Assembly: GCA_000814665.1 (NCBI GenBank) | Contig: JWIH01000020.1 | Location: 124,001 to 188,000, forward strand | Source: Pseudoalteromonas flavipulchra NCIMB 2033 = ATCC BAA-314 | GTDB lineage: Bacteria > Pseudomonadota > Gammaproteobacteria > Enterobacterales > Alteromonadaceae | Length of the DNA: 64,000 bases | Direction: 5' to 3' | In this document: piece after piece, positions 7,547-17,746 of the stretch | How the letters are laid out: each line of letters begins with the position of its first letter | Numbering within the stretch: position 1 is the stretch's first letter | Notes under the pieces: generated by a model | What the model was told of the DNA's origin: nothing | The model's database searches: none | The model's input: the letters and a program-made list of their open reading frames with translations, nothing else | Made by a program: the position numbers and the translations under genes

Positions 7547-9395
7547 ACTGCTTGCGACTATCTATTTGGCTGCTGCGATATTGGCGGTGCCAATCGCTAA
7601 ACGGCTAGGGCTTGGCTCTGTGCTTGGATATTTATTGGCAGGGATCCTAATTGGTCCTCATCTTCTTCATCTTGTGGGGGAGCAAACTGACGTCATGCAC
7701 TTTGCCGAGTTTGGTGTGGTGATGATGCTATTCTTAGTCGGGCTTGAGTTACAACCCAAAAGGCTCTGGACGATGCGCCGCTCTATAGTTGGTCTCGGTG
7801 GCTTACAAGTGGTTATAACAACGGCTGTACTCTATTTCGCGATTGATTTAGCGCTTGGCTTTTTGTGGCAGCAATCATTAGCCATCGCGTTAATGTTGGC
7901 ACTGTCTTCTACCGCCATTGCACTGCAAACCTTAAATGAAAAAGGCTTGATTAAACAATCTGGCGGTCAAAATGCGTTTTCGGTGTTGTTATTTCAAGAT
8001 ATAGCCGTGATCCCCATTCTCGCGATTATGCCGTTGTTAGCATTTAGTGATTTGGCTGTGAGTGATGGTCACAGCAACTTGTTACACGCTTTTCCGACTT
8101 ATCTCCAAGTGGCTATTTCTGTTTTTGTGATTTTGGCTATTATCGCTGCTGGGCATTATGTTGCCGCGCCGTTATTTAGGTATATTGCCAGCACTCGAAT
8201 GCGCGAACTATTTACCGTAGTGGCGCTATTTATCGTTATCGCAACCGCGTTATTGATGCAAAGCATTGGTTTATCCCCAGCGCTTGGAACATTTCTCGCG
8301 GGTGTTGTTCTCGCGGAAAGTGAATTTCGCCATGAATTAGAAGCCGATATTGAACCGTTTAAAGGGTTACTTCTTGGCCTCTTTTTCATGACAGTCGGCG
8401 CATCAATCGACTTTTCCTTATTGGCACAAAAATGGTTATTTATTTTAGCGTCAGTGGTGCTATTAATGGGGTTAAAGGCGGTTATTTTATATTTGTTGGC
8501 AACGGCGTTTTCACTGCATAAGCGAGCGATATGGTTATTTACCGCAGCCCTGTGTCAAGGCGGAGAGTTCGCGTTTGTACTACTTTCTGTTACTGGCAGT
8601 TTAGCAATCTTAACTCCAGATCAAGTCGCGTTAGTCACACTGGTTGTTGCGGTATCTATGCTCGGATCGCCCCTTATTTTTATTCTTTACGAAAAAATAG
8701 TTGAACGTCAGGCCAATACTACTCAAGAACAAGATAGCTTAGAGACGATGGAAGCGACACAAAACGTTATTGTGGTCGGCTACGGGCGTTTTGGCCAAGT
8801 GATAGGGCGCTTGCTCCATGCTCAGGGTTATCATTTATCGATCTTGGATCACAGCCCAAGCCAAATTGAATTACTCCGTCGCTTTGGCAATCAAGTATTT
8901 TATGGCGATGGTGCACGATTAGATTTGCTCGAAGCCGCAGGGGCTCACGAAGCGCAAATGCTGGTCGTAGCGATTGATGAACCAGATAAAACCCTCGAAA
9001 TCGTCAGGTTAGCGCAGCAACACTTTCCGGATCTAAAACTTGTAGTTCGTGCGACCGACCGTCGCCATGCCTACCAACTGATAAAATTGGGTGTCACTGC
9101 GTTTGAGCGAGAAACTTTTGTCTCTGCTGTGAAGCTAGGTGAGCAGGCGCTTAAGTTATTGGGCCATAGTGAAGAAGATGTTGCACGAGCGGGCTACCTC
9201 TTTACTAAACACGATGTTGAATCTATGCACATGCTTGCTGATGTGTGGGGAGACGATGAAAGCTATGGTATTGCGATTCGTCAGCGTATGGCTGACCTCA
9301 AACAGGTACTTCAGGCGGACGAAAAAGCGCAAGAAGATCTTAATACCTGCCATGGTGAAAATTGTGAAGATAAACCACCAGCCATTGAACAATAA
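7542..9395 (+). CDS. CPA2-family monovalent cation/proton antiporter (KefB/KefC-like)
   Basis: 617 residues. About residues 1-385 form twelve or so membrane segments of the Na+/H+ exchanger (CPA2) fold, including the conserved GYLLAGILIGP and GLELQPKRLW segments. Residues about 405-520 are a cytoplasmic TrkA-N (RCK) domain with the nucleotide-binding VVGYGRFGQVIG motif. The tail is acidic and hydrophilic. Such proteins drive K+ or Na+ efflux coupled to H+ entry, gated by NAD(H) or glutathione adducts. No KefF/KefG ancillary flavoprotein gene is adjacent, so glutathione gating is unproven. The start codon lies inside an inverted repeat. Confidence 0.9.
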   Translation: MLLLATIYLAAAILAVPIAKRLGLGSVLGYLLAGILIGPHLLHLVGEQTDVMHFAEFGVVMMLFLVGLELQPKRLWTMRRSIVGLGGLQVVITTAVLYFAIDLALGFLWQQSLAIALMLALSSTAIALQTLNEKGLIKQSGGQNAFSVLLFQDIAVIPILAIMPLLAFSDLAVSDGHSNLLHAFPTYLQVAISVFVILAIIAAGHYVAAPLFRYIASTRMRELFTVVALFIVIATALLMQSIGLSPALGTFLAGVVLAESEFRHELEADIEPFKGLLLGLFFMTVGASIDFSLLAQKWLFILASVVLLMGLKAVILYLLATAFSLHKRAIWLFTAALCQGGEFAFVLLSVTGSLAILTPDQVALVTLVVAVSMLGSPLIFILYEKIVERQANTTQEQDSLETMEATQNVIVVGYGRFGQVIGRLLHAQGYHLSILDHSPSQIELLRRFGNQVFYGDGARLDLLEAAGAHEAQMLVVAIDEPDKTLEIVRLAQQHFPDLKLVVRATDRRHAYQLIKLGVTAFERETFVSAVKLGEQALKLLGHSEEDVARAGYLFTKHDVESMHMLADVWGDDESYGIAIRQRMADLKQVLQADEKAQEDLNTCHGENCEDKPPAIEQ

Positions 9396-9420
9396 CGTAT
9401 AAATATTAGGTTAAATTAGT

Positions 9421-10320
9421 ATGTTGAGAGTAACACTAGAGCAGTGGCGAATGTTTAGAGCCGTTGTTGAATATGGTGGTTTTAATCAAGCTGCTAAAGA
9501 AGTACATAAAAGCCAGTCAAGTATCCACACTGCGGTCCATAAAATTGAGGAAGGCCTTGGTGTTAAGCTTTTTAGAGTCGAAGGGCGAAGAACCCTGTTA
9601 ACCGAAGCGGGTGAAATGATGCTGCGCCGTGCCAATTATCTCTTGGAAGAAGCGGCGAAAGTGGAAGCGGTAGGGCAGACGCTGGGCGAGGGAGTTGAGA
9701 GTCAACTGCGCATAGCGGTCGATGAAATTTTCCCACAGCAGGTACTCTATAAGGTGCTAGAAAATACATCTGCGCAATACCCTTTATTGCGTGTCGAGTT
9801 GGTTGAGTCAGTATTAACAGGCGCATCTGAACTTTTGCAAAATACCGACGTAGATATCGCTATTTCTCCGGTTACTTTACAAGACGGGTTCAGTGAAGAG
9901 TTGTGCCAAATCGAGTTTGTTGCAGTGGCAAATCCCAATCACGCATTACATCAATTTGGTCGCGCGCTTACATTCGAAGACTTAAAATCCCATCGTCAAA
10001 TCGTAGTGAGAGACTCTGCAATCTCGCGTAAAAAAGATGAAGGTTGGTTGGGGGCGCATCAACGTTGGACGGTGAGCCATATGACAACCTCGATAGATAT
10101 GATAGCGCAAGGCTTAGGATTTGCTTGGTTACCTATTCCGGCTATCAAAACACAACTAGACTCTGGCGTCTTGAAACCACTACCACTAGCGCAACATAGT
10201 CAACGTAAAGCACAGCTTCATCTTATTTTTAAAGATGGTGACAGGCTTGGGCCCGCCGCGCGCGCTTTTATTGGTGAGTTAAGATATCAGTGCATGCAGC
10301 TAGAAGATTCTGTTGAGTAG
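9421..10320 (+). CDS. LysR-family transcriptional regulator
   Basis: 299 residues with the N-terminal LysR winged HTH (LEQWRMFRAVVEYGGFNQAAKEVHKSQSSIHTAVHKIEE region, 7-45) and a type-2 periplasmic-binding fold effector domain (about 95-295). It precedes a pirin gene (83 bp gap) and a TauE/SafE gene in the same orientation. The arrangement recalls E. coli yhaJ (LysR) beside yhaK (pirin), so it may regulate those genes. The effector is unknown. Confidence 0.92.
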   Translation: MLRVTLEQWRMFRAVVEYGGFNQAAKEVHKSQSSIHTAVHKIEEGLGVKLFRVEGRRTLLTEAGEMMLRRANYLLEEAAKVEAVGQTLGEGVESQLRIAVDEIFPQQVLYKVLENTSAQYPLLRVELVESVLTGASELLQNTDVDIAISPVTLQDGFSEELCQIEFVAVANPNHALHQFGRALTFEDLKSHRQIVVRDSAISRKKDEGWLGAHQRWTVSHMTTSIDMIAQGLGFAWLPIPAIKTQLDSGVLKPLPLAQHSQRKAQLHLIFKDGDRLGPAARAFIGELRYQCMQLEDSVE

Positions 10321-10403
10321 AATGGTTGATGTTAAATTATCAAATTTTATTCGTTTCAAACAGGCAATAGACTAAGGTCATCAACATGCGTTTGGAGCGA
10401 AAC

Positions 10404-11093
10404 ATGCGATATATTCGAAAAGCACAAGATAGAGGTAAAGCAGATTTTGGCTGGTTGCAAAGCCAACATAGTTTCTCATTTGGTCGATATTATGATCCCG
10501 CCCACATGGGATTTGGTAATCTTAGGGTGATCAATGATGACTCCGTACTTGGTGGTCATGGCTTTGATACTCATGGTCACCGAGATATGGAAATTATTTC
10601 CTATGTCATTGACGGTGAATTAGCACATCAAGATAGTATGGGTAATCAGTTTACTGTGGCGGCAGGTGAAGTTCAGAGAATGAGCGCCGGTAGTGGCATT
10701 CTTCATTCAGAATATAATGCTTCAAAGACAGCGCCTGCCCATTTTTTACAAATTTGGATAGAGCCAAAGCTTAAAGGCATAACGCCGAGTTATGAACAAA
10801 TTCAAATTAAACAAAGTAGTGCACTTACGCCGATTGTTACGCCTACAGGCGTGGGGGGCACTCTGAGTATCAATGCAGAAGCTGAAATACACCGCTTGCA
10901 GCTTCATCAAGGTCAACAGATTGAGCTTAATGCGCACGCGCAAAAAGCCTATTTGCACATTGTTGGCGGCGAAGCGACGCTTGATGGTGAGGCATTTCAG
11001 CAAGGAGATGGCATCGGTCTGATTGCTGGTGACAACATGCAGGTTACGGCAGTAACAGATGTTGAAGCGCTGTGGTTTTTATTACTTAACTAA
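10404..11093 (+). CDS. pirin-family bicupin protein (YhhW/YhaK-like)
   Basis: 229 residues from the ATG at 10404, chosen because GGAG (10394-10397) is correctly spaced; an upstream ATG at 10386 lacks a ribosome site. The pirin N-terminal cupin carries the metal ligands in HGHRDMEIISYV, the HQDS segment and the ILHSEYN motif (His/His/His/Glu set). Some members are quercetin 2,3-dioxygenases, others are redox sensors. It lies between a LysR gene and a TauE/SafE permease. Confidence 0.92.
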   Translation: MRYIRKAQDRGKADFGWLQSQHSFSFGRYYDPAHMGFGNLRVINDDSVLGGHGFDTHGHRDMEIISYVIDGELAHQDSMGNQFTVAAGEVQRMSAGSGILHSEYNASKTAPAHFLQIWIEPKLKGITPSYEQIQIKQSSALTPIVTPTGVGGTLSINAEAEIHRLQLHQGQQIELNAHAQKAYLHIVGGEATLDGEAFQQGDGIGLIAGDNMQVTAVTDVEALWFLLLN

Positions 11094-11139
11094 GCAAATT
11101 GGTATTAAATTCAGCGCCTAAAATTAAAGGAATTGACGA

Positions 11140-11877
11140 ATGACAGAACCAATACAACTTGCAGTAATTGCCCTTGTCGTTCTGCTAAGTGGTATTTCAA
11201 AGTCTGGCTTTGCAGGCGCGTTAGGGGCGTTTTCTGTTCCAATTTTGATGATGGTGTTGAACCCAAGGGACGCCATTGCGTTGATGCTTCCGCTACTTAT
11301 CGTCGCGGACGTTTTTAGCCTGAAGAGCTATTGGCGCTTATGGAATTTGCCAGAATTAAAGCGGTTATTGCCAGGTACACTAGTCGGGATAGCCTTAGCA
11401 ACGCTTTTTCTTCAAGGCGTCAGTGAGTTTTGGCTGACGGTTGTGATTGCAGCGATGAGCATAATATTTGCGCTTAAAAGCTTACTGATCAAAAATACAC
11501 CTGAAAGTGTTGGGCACTTAAGGTTACTGGCCGCGAGCACCTCTACCGCAGCTGGTATCTCCACGACCTTAATTCATGCAGGCGGCCCACCACTCATGGT
11601 GTATTTTAATGCTCGAAAATTAGAGCCAACGGCTTATATCGCGACAGTTGCGGTACTATTTGCACTGATGAATGTGATTAAGTTGGCGACCTTCTCTGCA
11701 ACTGGGTTGTTACAGTGGCAACATGTGCTGCTTGCTATCTGTTTTACTCCTTTAGCGTTGCTTGGTAATAGACTCGGTGTGCACCTAGCAAAACGCTTAC
11801 CTAAAAAGCAATTTTTGCTGGTGATGAATGGACTTCTGCTCATGCTTGGACTGGTATTAATTGGTAAATTGTTGTGA
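11140..11877 (+). CDS. TauE/SafE-family sulfite/organosulfonate-type permease
   Basis: 245 residues, with seven or eight hydrophobic segments and the duplicated TauE/SafE pattern: GISKSGFAGALGAFSVP near the N-terminus and STAAGISTTLIHAGGPPLMVYF mid-protein. Members export or import sulfoacetate, sulfite or other anions. It is 46 bp after the pirin gene and probably in one transcript. The substrate cannot be inferred. Confidence 0.88.
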   Translation: MTEPIQLAVIALVVLLSGISKSGFAGALGAFSVPILMMVLNPRDAIALMLPLLIVADVFSLKSYWRLWNLPELKRLLPGTLVGIALATLFLQGVSEFWLTVVIAAMSIIFALKSLLIKNTPESVGHLRLLAASTSTAAGISTTLIHAGGPPLMVYFNARKLEPTAYIATVAVLFALMNVIKLATFSATGLLQWQHVLLAICFTPLALLGNRLGVHLAKRLPKKQFLLVMNGLLLMLGLVLIGKLL

Positions 11878-11910
11878 TGGTATCGGGTTACCAACATCCA
11901 GCAAAGTAAA

Positions 11911-11932
11911 TGCCCACAACATGGTGTGGGCA
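11911..11932. terminator. hairpin between convergent genes
   Basis: TGCCCACA/TGTGGGCA stem (11911-11918, 11925-11932) with a 6-base loop, between the TauE/SafE gene and the convergent hemerythrin gene. T-runs are weak on both sides, so termination efficiency is uncertain. Confidence 0.5.
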
Positions 11933-11939
11933 TAGAAAA

Positions 11940-12374
11940 CTATAACTGCTCTTCCATCTCTTTTTGATACTCATCTGCAAGTTGCGACTTTTCACTTTTA
12001 TCAAGTACCTTACCCGCACGCTGGAAAAACGCTTGCTCTTCGTCGGCCAAGTGATGCTCAACTTTGTCTTTGAGTTTTTTCAATTTAGTTAGCCAACTAG
12101 GGTCGGAAAACTCCGTATTATCCAGTACCTCAATTAGCTCATCAATCTCATGATGCTCCGCGATACCGTGGCGAGAGTCTTCGATTGTCATATCGCTTTC
12201 CATTAATGGGGCGTAAAAGTACCTTTCTTCTGCGATGGCATGCGCTTCTAGCGCGTCCTTCAACTCTTTATAGTACTTTTCGCGGACCTTTGAATCACCA
12301 GACGTTTCTGCCAACATATTCAATAGGGCGCGTTGATGATCATGATCTTGCTTTATTGCATTAAAAATTTCCAT
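11940..12374 (-). CDS. hemerythrin HHE-domain protein
   Basis: 144 residues, all helical, with the spaced His/Glu ligands of the HHE cation-binding fold: DHDHQ near residue 10, EAHAIAEERYFY near 50, HGIAEHHEIDE near 75 and HHLADEEQAFF near 112. A di-iron centre would bind O2 or sense oxygen/nitric oxide. It is the second gene of a two-gene minus operon, 16 bp after a membrane stress-type protein, suggesting a joint stress role. Confidence 0.9.
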   Translation of the reverse strand: MEIFNAIKQDHDHQRALLNMLAETSGDSKVREKYYKELKDALEAHAIAEERYFYAPLMESDMTIEDSRHGIAEHHEIDELIEVLDNTEFSDPSWLTKLKKLKDKVEHHLADEEQAFFQRAGKVLDKSEKSQLADEYQKEMEEQL

Positions 12375-12390
12375 GTAGATTACCTCTTAT

Positions 12391-12918
12391 CTAGCTTAAA
12401 ACGTCTGCTTTGCTGTTGTTTTTAAAAAACGACATGAGTTTGCCACGATGCGCCTCATTATTCGTTTTAATGATAAGCAGCCACTTGCCCTCTGCGATTT
12501 TATTCATCACCGCCTGATTAAACGCATCTTTGTCTGGACGCAAAGAAATAAGGCCTGAAGCAAATAGCCCTAAAAATAAGCCGGGGCTTAATAAAGCGAT
12601 AAACGTTAAGTAAGGATTAGCTTGTGTGAAAGCCGGTCCATAACTTACCAATAGCCCTGCGATGAGAAAGCCTAATATCACCCCCATGCTGCCAAGGTAT
12701 AAATGCCAATTAAGCATGTTTCTGGCAAGACGATTTTCGCTTTTAGGTTCAAGTCTTTTGTCGGCATCTTTGTCATACGGATTAACCAGTTGTAGATGCT
12801 CATGTTGAACAAGGTGGCTATTTAACAATTCATTTTGCAATTCTTCTGCGGCTGCTTTCCCTGTTAGAACGGCCCCAACTCTATGATCTGCGTAGGATAA
12901 TATTTCAAAAGTATCCAT
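12391..12918 (-). CDS. membrane protein of unknown function (stress-type)
   Basis: 175 residues. A soluble N-terminal part with a ferredoxin-like look (residues 1-75) leads to two strong membrane segments (about 90-112 and 120-140), then a second soluble strand-helix unit (WLLIIKTNNEAHRGKLMSFF). The plan resembles general-stress proteins with two glycine-containing TM helices, but I cannot name a family with confidence. It is cotranscribed with the hemerythrin gene. An AGGAGG-type ribosome site lies just upstream of the ATG. Confidence 0.75.
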   Translation of the reverse strand: MDTFEILSYADHRVGAVLTGKAAAEELQNELLNSHLVQHEHLQLVNPYDKDADKRLEPKSENRLARNMLNWHLYLGSMGVILGFLIAGLLVSYGPAFTQANPYLTFIALLSPGLFLGLFASGLISLRPDKDAFNQAVMNKIAEGKWLLIIKTNNEAHRGKLMSFFKNNSKADVLS

Positions 12919-13351
12919 TACTCCTCCTAATTTCGTTGCAGCTTGTAATTATTCAAACTGCAAGTGTTATACCGAGAGTGTAAGATTTCTAATATATTGA
13001 ATTTTATTAATAATTTTAGACTCTAGGTGTTGTGGGGTTGAACAAATGAAGCACAAACAAGAAAGAATTACCGAGTAGTTACTACATGTTTTGATACAAC
13101 ATAATGATTGTAAAGTTAGTTTAGGGAAGAAATTGGCATATTTACTCATATCGTATCAAAAAATTTACAAAGATGTGTTTTGTTACTTAATTCAAGATAT
13201 TAAGTCTGGGTCTATTTTTTAAACAAATGCATGAAAGCATTGCATAAATATTTAAGGTAAATTAAATATTATTAAAATGTTAACTTTGGGGTTTATTTAT
13301 TTGATTTGCTGCCTAGTCTAATAAGGCGTGGCAAGTGCTAATAGGCTTGCC
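12919..13351. other. AT-rich intergenic region before the M4 protease gene
   Basis: More than 400 bases without a convincing gene. A 60-codon minus frame at 12967-13149 has no ribosome site or domain and was rejected. Near the right end, TGGCAAG (13329-13335) and CTTGCCA (13346-13352) form a perfect 7-bp inverted repeat with a 10-base loop. The length suggests regulated transcription of the protease, but no clear -35/-10 pair stands out. Confidence 0.5.
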
Positions 13352-13444
13352 ATGTCTTCTGCAGTTGAAGGAGAAAACAGTCACATTTCATCCAATGCTT
13401 CTTGTGAGGCAATGATGAAAAGGACAATAAAACAACAATACTAG
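13352..13444 (+). CDS. possible 30-residue leader peptide before the M4 protease
   Basis: ATG at 13352, 30 codons, stop TAG at 13442-13444. The stop codon overlaps the AGGAG ribosome site (13443-13447) of the protease gene, an arrangement suited to translational coupling. Its ATG is at the base of the 13329-13352 hairpin. The peptide has no recognised motif, and a frame this short can arise by chance. Confidence 0.3.
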   Translation: MSSAVEGENSHISSNASCEAMMKRTIKQQY

Positions 13445-13452
13445 GAGTGTAA

Positions 13453-15639
<2,187 letters not shown>

Positions 15640-15652
15640 GTAACAGTTTATA

Positions 15653-15676
15653 GGGAGCGCAAGCTCCCTTCTTATT
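15653..15676 (+). terminator. rho-independent terminator of the M4 protease gene
   Basis: GGGAGC/GCTCCC stem (15653-15658, 15663-15668), tetraloop GCAA, then a T-rich tail. It starts 13 bp after the stop codon. Confidence 0.75.
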
Positions 15677-15776
15677 AGGCCCCAAAAAAATCATAAATTT
15701 ACCTCATTTGAATAATCCTTTTATTTTGCTCAGCGCTTAAATCATGTTGTTATTCAAATGGGTTGAGGATACAACA

Positions 15777-17606
15777 ATGAAATTAACTACACCTATGCTA
15801 CTGAGCATTGCCTGTTTGAGTAGCTTTTCTGAAGCGTCTGAAGAGGTTTGGGTGACGATGGATGCGAAGTCTAGTCAGCATTTCCAAGTCCATAATTCTA
15901 TTCGCGGTACTCATTTCGAGCAGCTTTCTTTACCAAACAGCGAAGTCAAAGCGTTAAAAGTACCTGCAAACTTACACTCACACCTGAGTGCATTTATGCA
16001 CGACGAATATCACCGCTGTGGTGGTTTTGTCGCCCATGACTCCTTAGAGCAGGCGCAAAATTATCTTGCACAGTTAGAAAGCATAAACCCAAGTGCAACG
16101 CTAGTTAACTACAGCATTGATAACCCCACACGGGTTAACAGCTTAATCTCAAAAGTCAGTACGGTGAACTTAGACAGCAGTGTCAACTCGCTAACCAGTT
16201 TTTATAACCGCTATTACACCTCTCAAACAGGTATTGATGCCGCTGCATGGGTCAAGCAAACATGGAGCGACATTGCAGCAAGTCGCTCAGATATTAGTGT
16301 TGAATATTTTAGCCATTCTTGGGCTCAGCCTTCAGTGATTGTCACCATCCCAGGTAGTGAACTGAGCGATGAAATCGTTATTATCGGCGGACACCTTGAT
16401 TCAATTAACCAATCTAACTCGAGTGGACTTGCGCCGGGTGCGGATGATAATGCCTCTGGCATAGCTGTGCTTACCGAAGCGCTAAGCGCTATTGTTGAAG
16501 ATGGTTATCAGCCTCAGCGGACAATCCAAATCATGGGCTTTGCGGCAGAAGAAGTTGGGCTTCGAGGTTCTAAAGCTATCGCGCAGTCGTACAGCTCTCA
16601 GGGAAAAAACGTAGTCGGTATGACACAATTTGATATGACTGGCCGCAATGGCAGTAGTGCGGATATTGTGATGATGACAGACTATACAAACAGCGCACAG
16701 AATCAGTTCTTAGGCCAATTAATTGAAACTTATTTGCCAAACCTAAGCTATGCCTATGACCAATGCGGTTATGGTTGTTCTGACCATGCATCTTGGTATC
16801 AGCAAGGGTTCCCAGCTTCTATGCCATTTGAATCAAGAATGTCTGAGATCAACAGAAAAATTCATACCACCAACGATACTGAATTTGATTCAACACATGC
16901 ACAAAAATTTGCAAAACTCGCGCTGGCGTTTGTTGCTGAGCTTGGTAAAAATGCGGGTGATACACCTCCGCCACCGCCAAACAATGAGCTTGAAAATGGC
17001 GTGGCTAAAACGGGCATTTCTGGTGCATCTAAAAGCCAACAGTTTTTCACCATGGAAGTCCCACAAGGTGCGACTAACTTAAGTTTTAACACGTCAGGTG
17101 GTACTGGTGACGCCGATCTCTATGTTCGCTATGGCTCCAAACCTACTTTGGATACTCATGATTGCAAGAGCACTAACTCGTCTAGTAACGAGCAATGCAA
17201 TATTTCCGCTGTGCAAACTGGCACGTATTACGTGATGGTAGAGGCATGGAACGCGATTTCGGGGGTCAGTTTGGTAGGACAATACGATACCTCAAGTGGC
17301 AATACGCCTATTGACGAAACTATCAATAATATTTCTGTCGCCAGCGGACAGTGGCAGTATTTTAGTCAGGCACTAACCACGGGATATCAAACCCTGACAA
17401 TTACGACGTCGGGAGGCACGGGAGATGCGGATCTTTATGTTAATTTTGGCACGCAACCAAATACCAGCACCTACCAATGTCGGCCATACAAAAATGGCAA
17501 TAATGAGGTATGTACAATCTCCAATCCTCAGGCTGGCACTTGGCATATCGGCCTGCAAGGTTACCAAGCAGCAAGCAATGTAACGCTAAATATTAGCGCG
17601 AATTAA
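15777..17606 (+). CDS. secreted M28 leucyl-type aminopeptidase with two PPC domains
   Basis: 609 residues from the ATG at 15777, chosen for GAGG (15765-15768) and because it begins a normal signal peptide (MKLTTPMLLSIACLSSFSEA). After a propeptide the M28 domain shows the two-zinc ligand set: GGHLD, PGADDNASG, AAEEVGLRGS, FDMTG and CSDH, as in Vibrio proteolyticus aminopeptidase. A Pro-rich linker leads to two PPC domains (GGTGDADLYV twice) closely similar to those of the M4 protease just upstream. It should release N-terminal residues from peptides made by that endopeptidase. It has its own terminator and probably its own promoter. Confidence 0.95.
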   Translation: MKLTTPMLLSIACLSSFSEASEEVWVTMDAKSSQHFQVHNSIRGTHFEQLSLPNSEVKALKVPANLHSHLSAFMHDEYHRCGGFVAHDSLEQAQNYLAQLESINPSATLVNYSIDNPTRVNSLISKVSTVNLDSSVNSLTSFYNRYYTSQTGIDAAAWVKQTWSDIAASRSDISVEYFSHSWAQPSVIVTIPGSELSDEIVIIGGHLDSINQSNSSGLAPGADDNASGIAVLTEALSAIVEDGYQPQRTIQIMGFAAEEVGLRGSKAIAQSYSSQGKNVVGMTQFDMTGRNGSSADIVMMTDYTNSAQNQFLGQLIETYLPNLSYAYDQCGYGCSDHASWYQQGFPASMPFESRMSEINRKIHTTNDTEFDSTHAQKFAKLALAFVAELGKNAGDTPPPPPNNELENGVAKTGISGASKSQQFFTMEVPQGATNLSFNTSGGTGDADLYVRYGSKPTLDTHDCKSTNSSSNEQCNISAVQTGTYYVMVEAWNAISGVSLVGQYDTSSGNTPIDETINNISVASGQWQYFSQALTTGYQTLTITTSGGTGDADLYVNFGTQPNTSTYQCRPYKNGNNEVCTISNPQAGTWHIGLQGYQAASNVTLNISAN

Positions 17607-17621
17607 TACGCGTTTAAAATC

Positions 17622-17657
17622 AAGACCGGAGATAAAACCTTGTTTATCTCCGGTCTT
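17622..17657 (+). terminator. strong hairpin terminator after the aminopeptidase gene
   Basis: A 15-bp perfect stem (17622-17636 with 17643-17657, core GACCGGAGATAAA) with a 6-base loop, 16 bp past the stop. The left side begins AA and the right side ends CTT, giving only a short U tail. Confidence 0.7.
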
Positions 17658-17746
17658 AGCGCATAGTGATACATTGATTTAAAGAGATTTGATTTAATTG
17701 ATATTCTGCTTCTGATAGACTCAATGAGTTCAATTAGGAGTTGCGT

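Noticed and set aside
12967..13149. 60-codon minus-strand frame in the region before the M4 gene
   Set aside because: No ribosome site, no domain and very AT-rich; the frame looks like chance.
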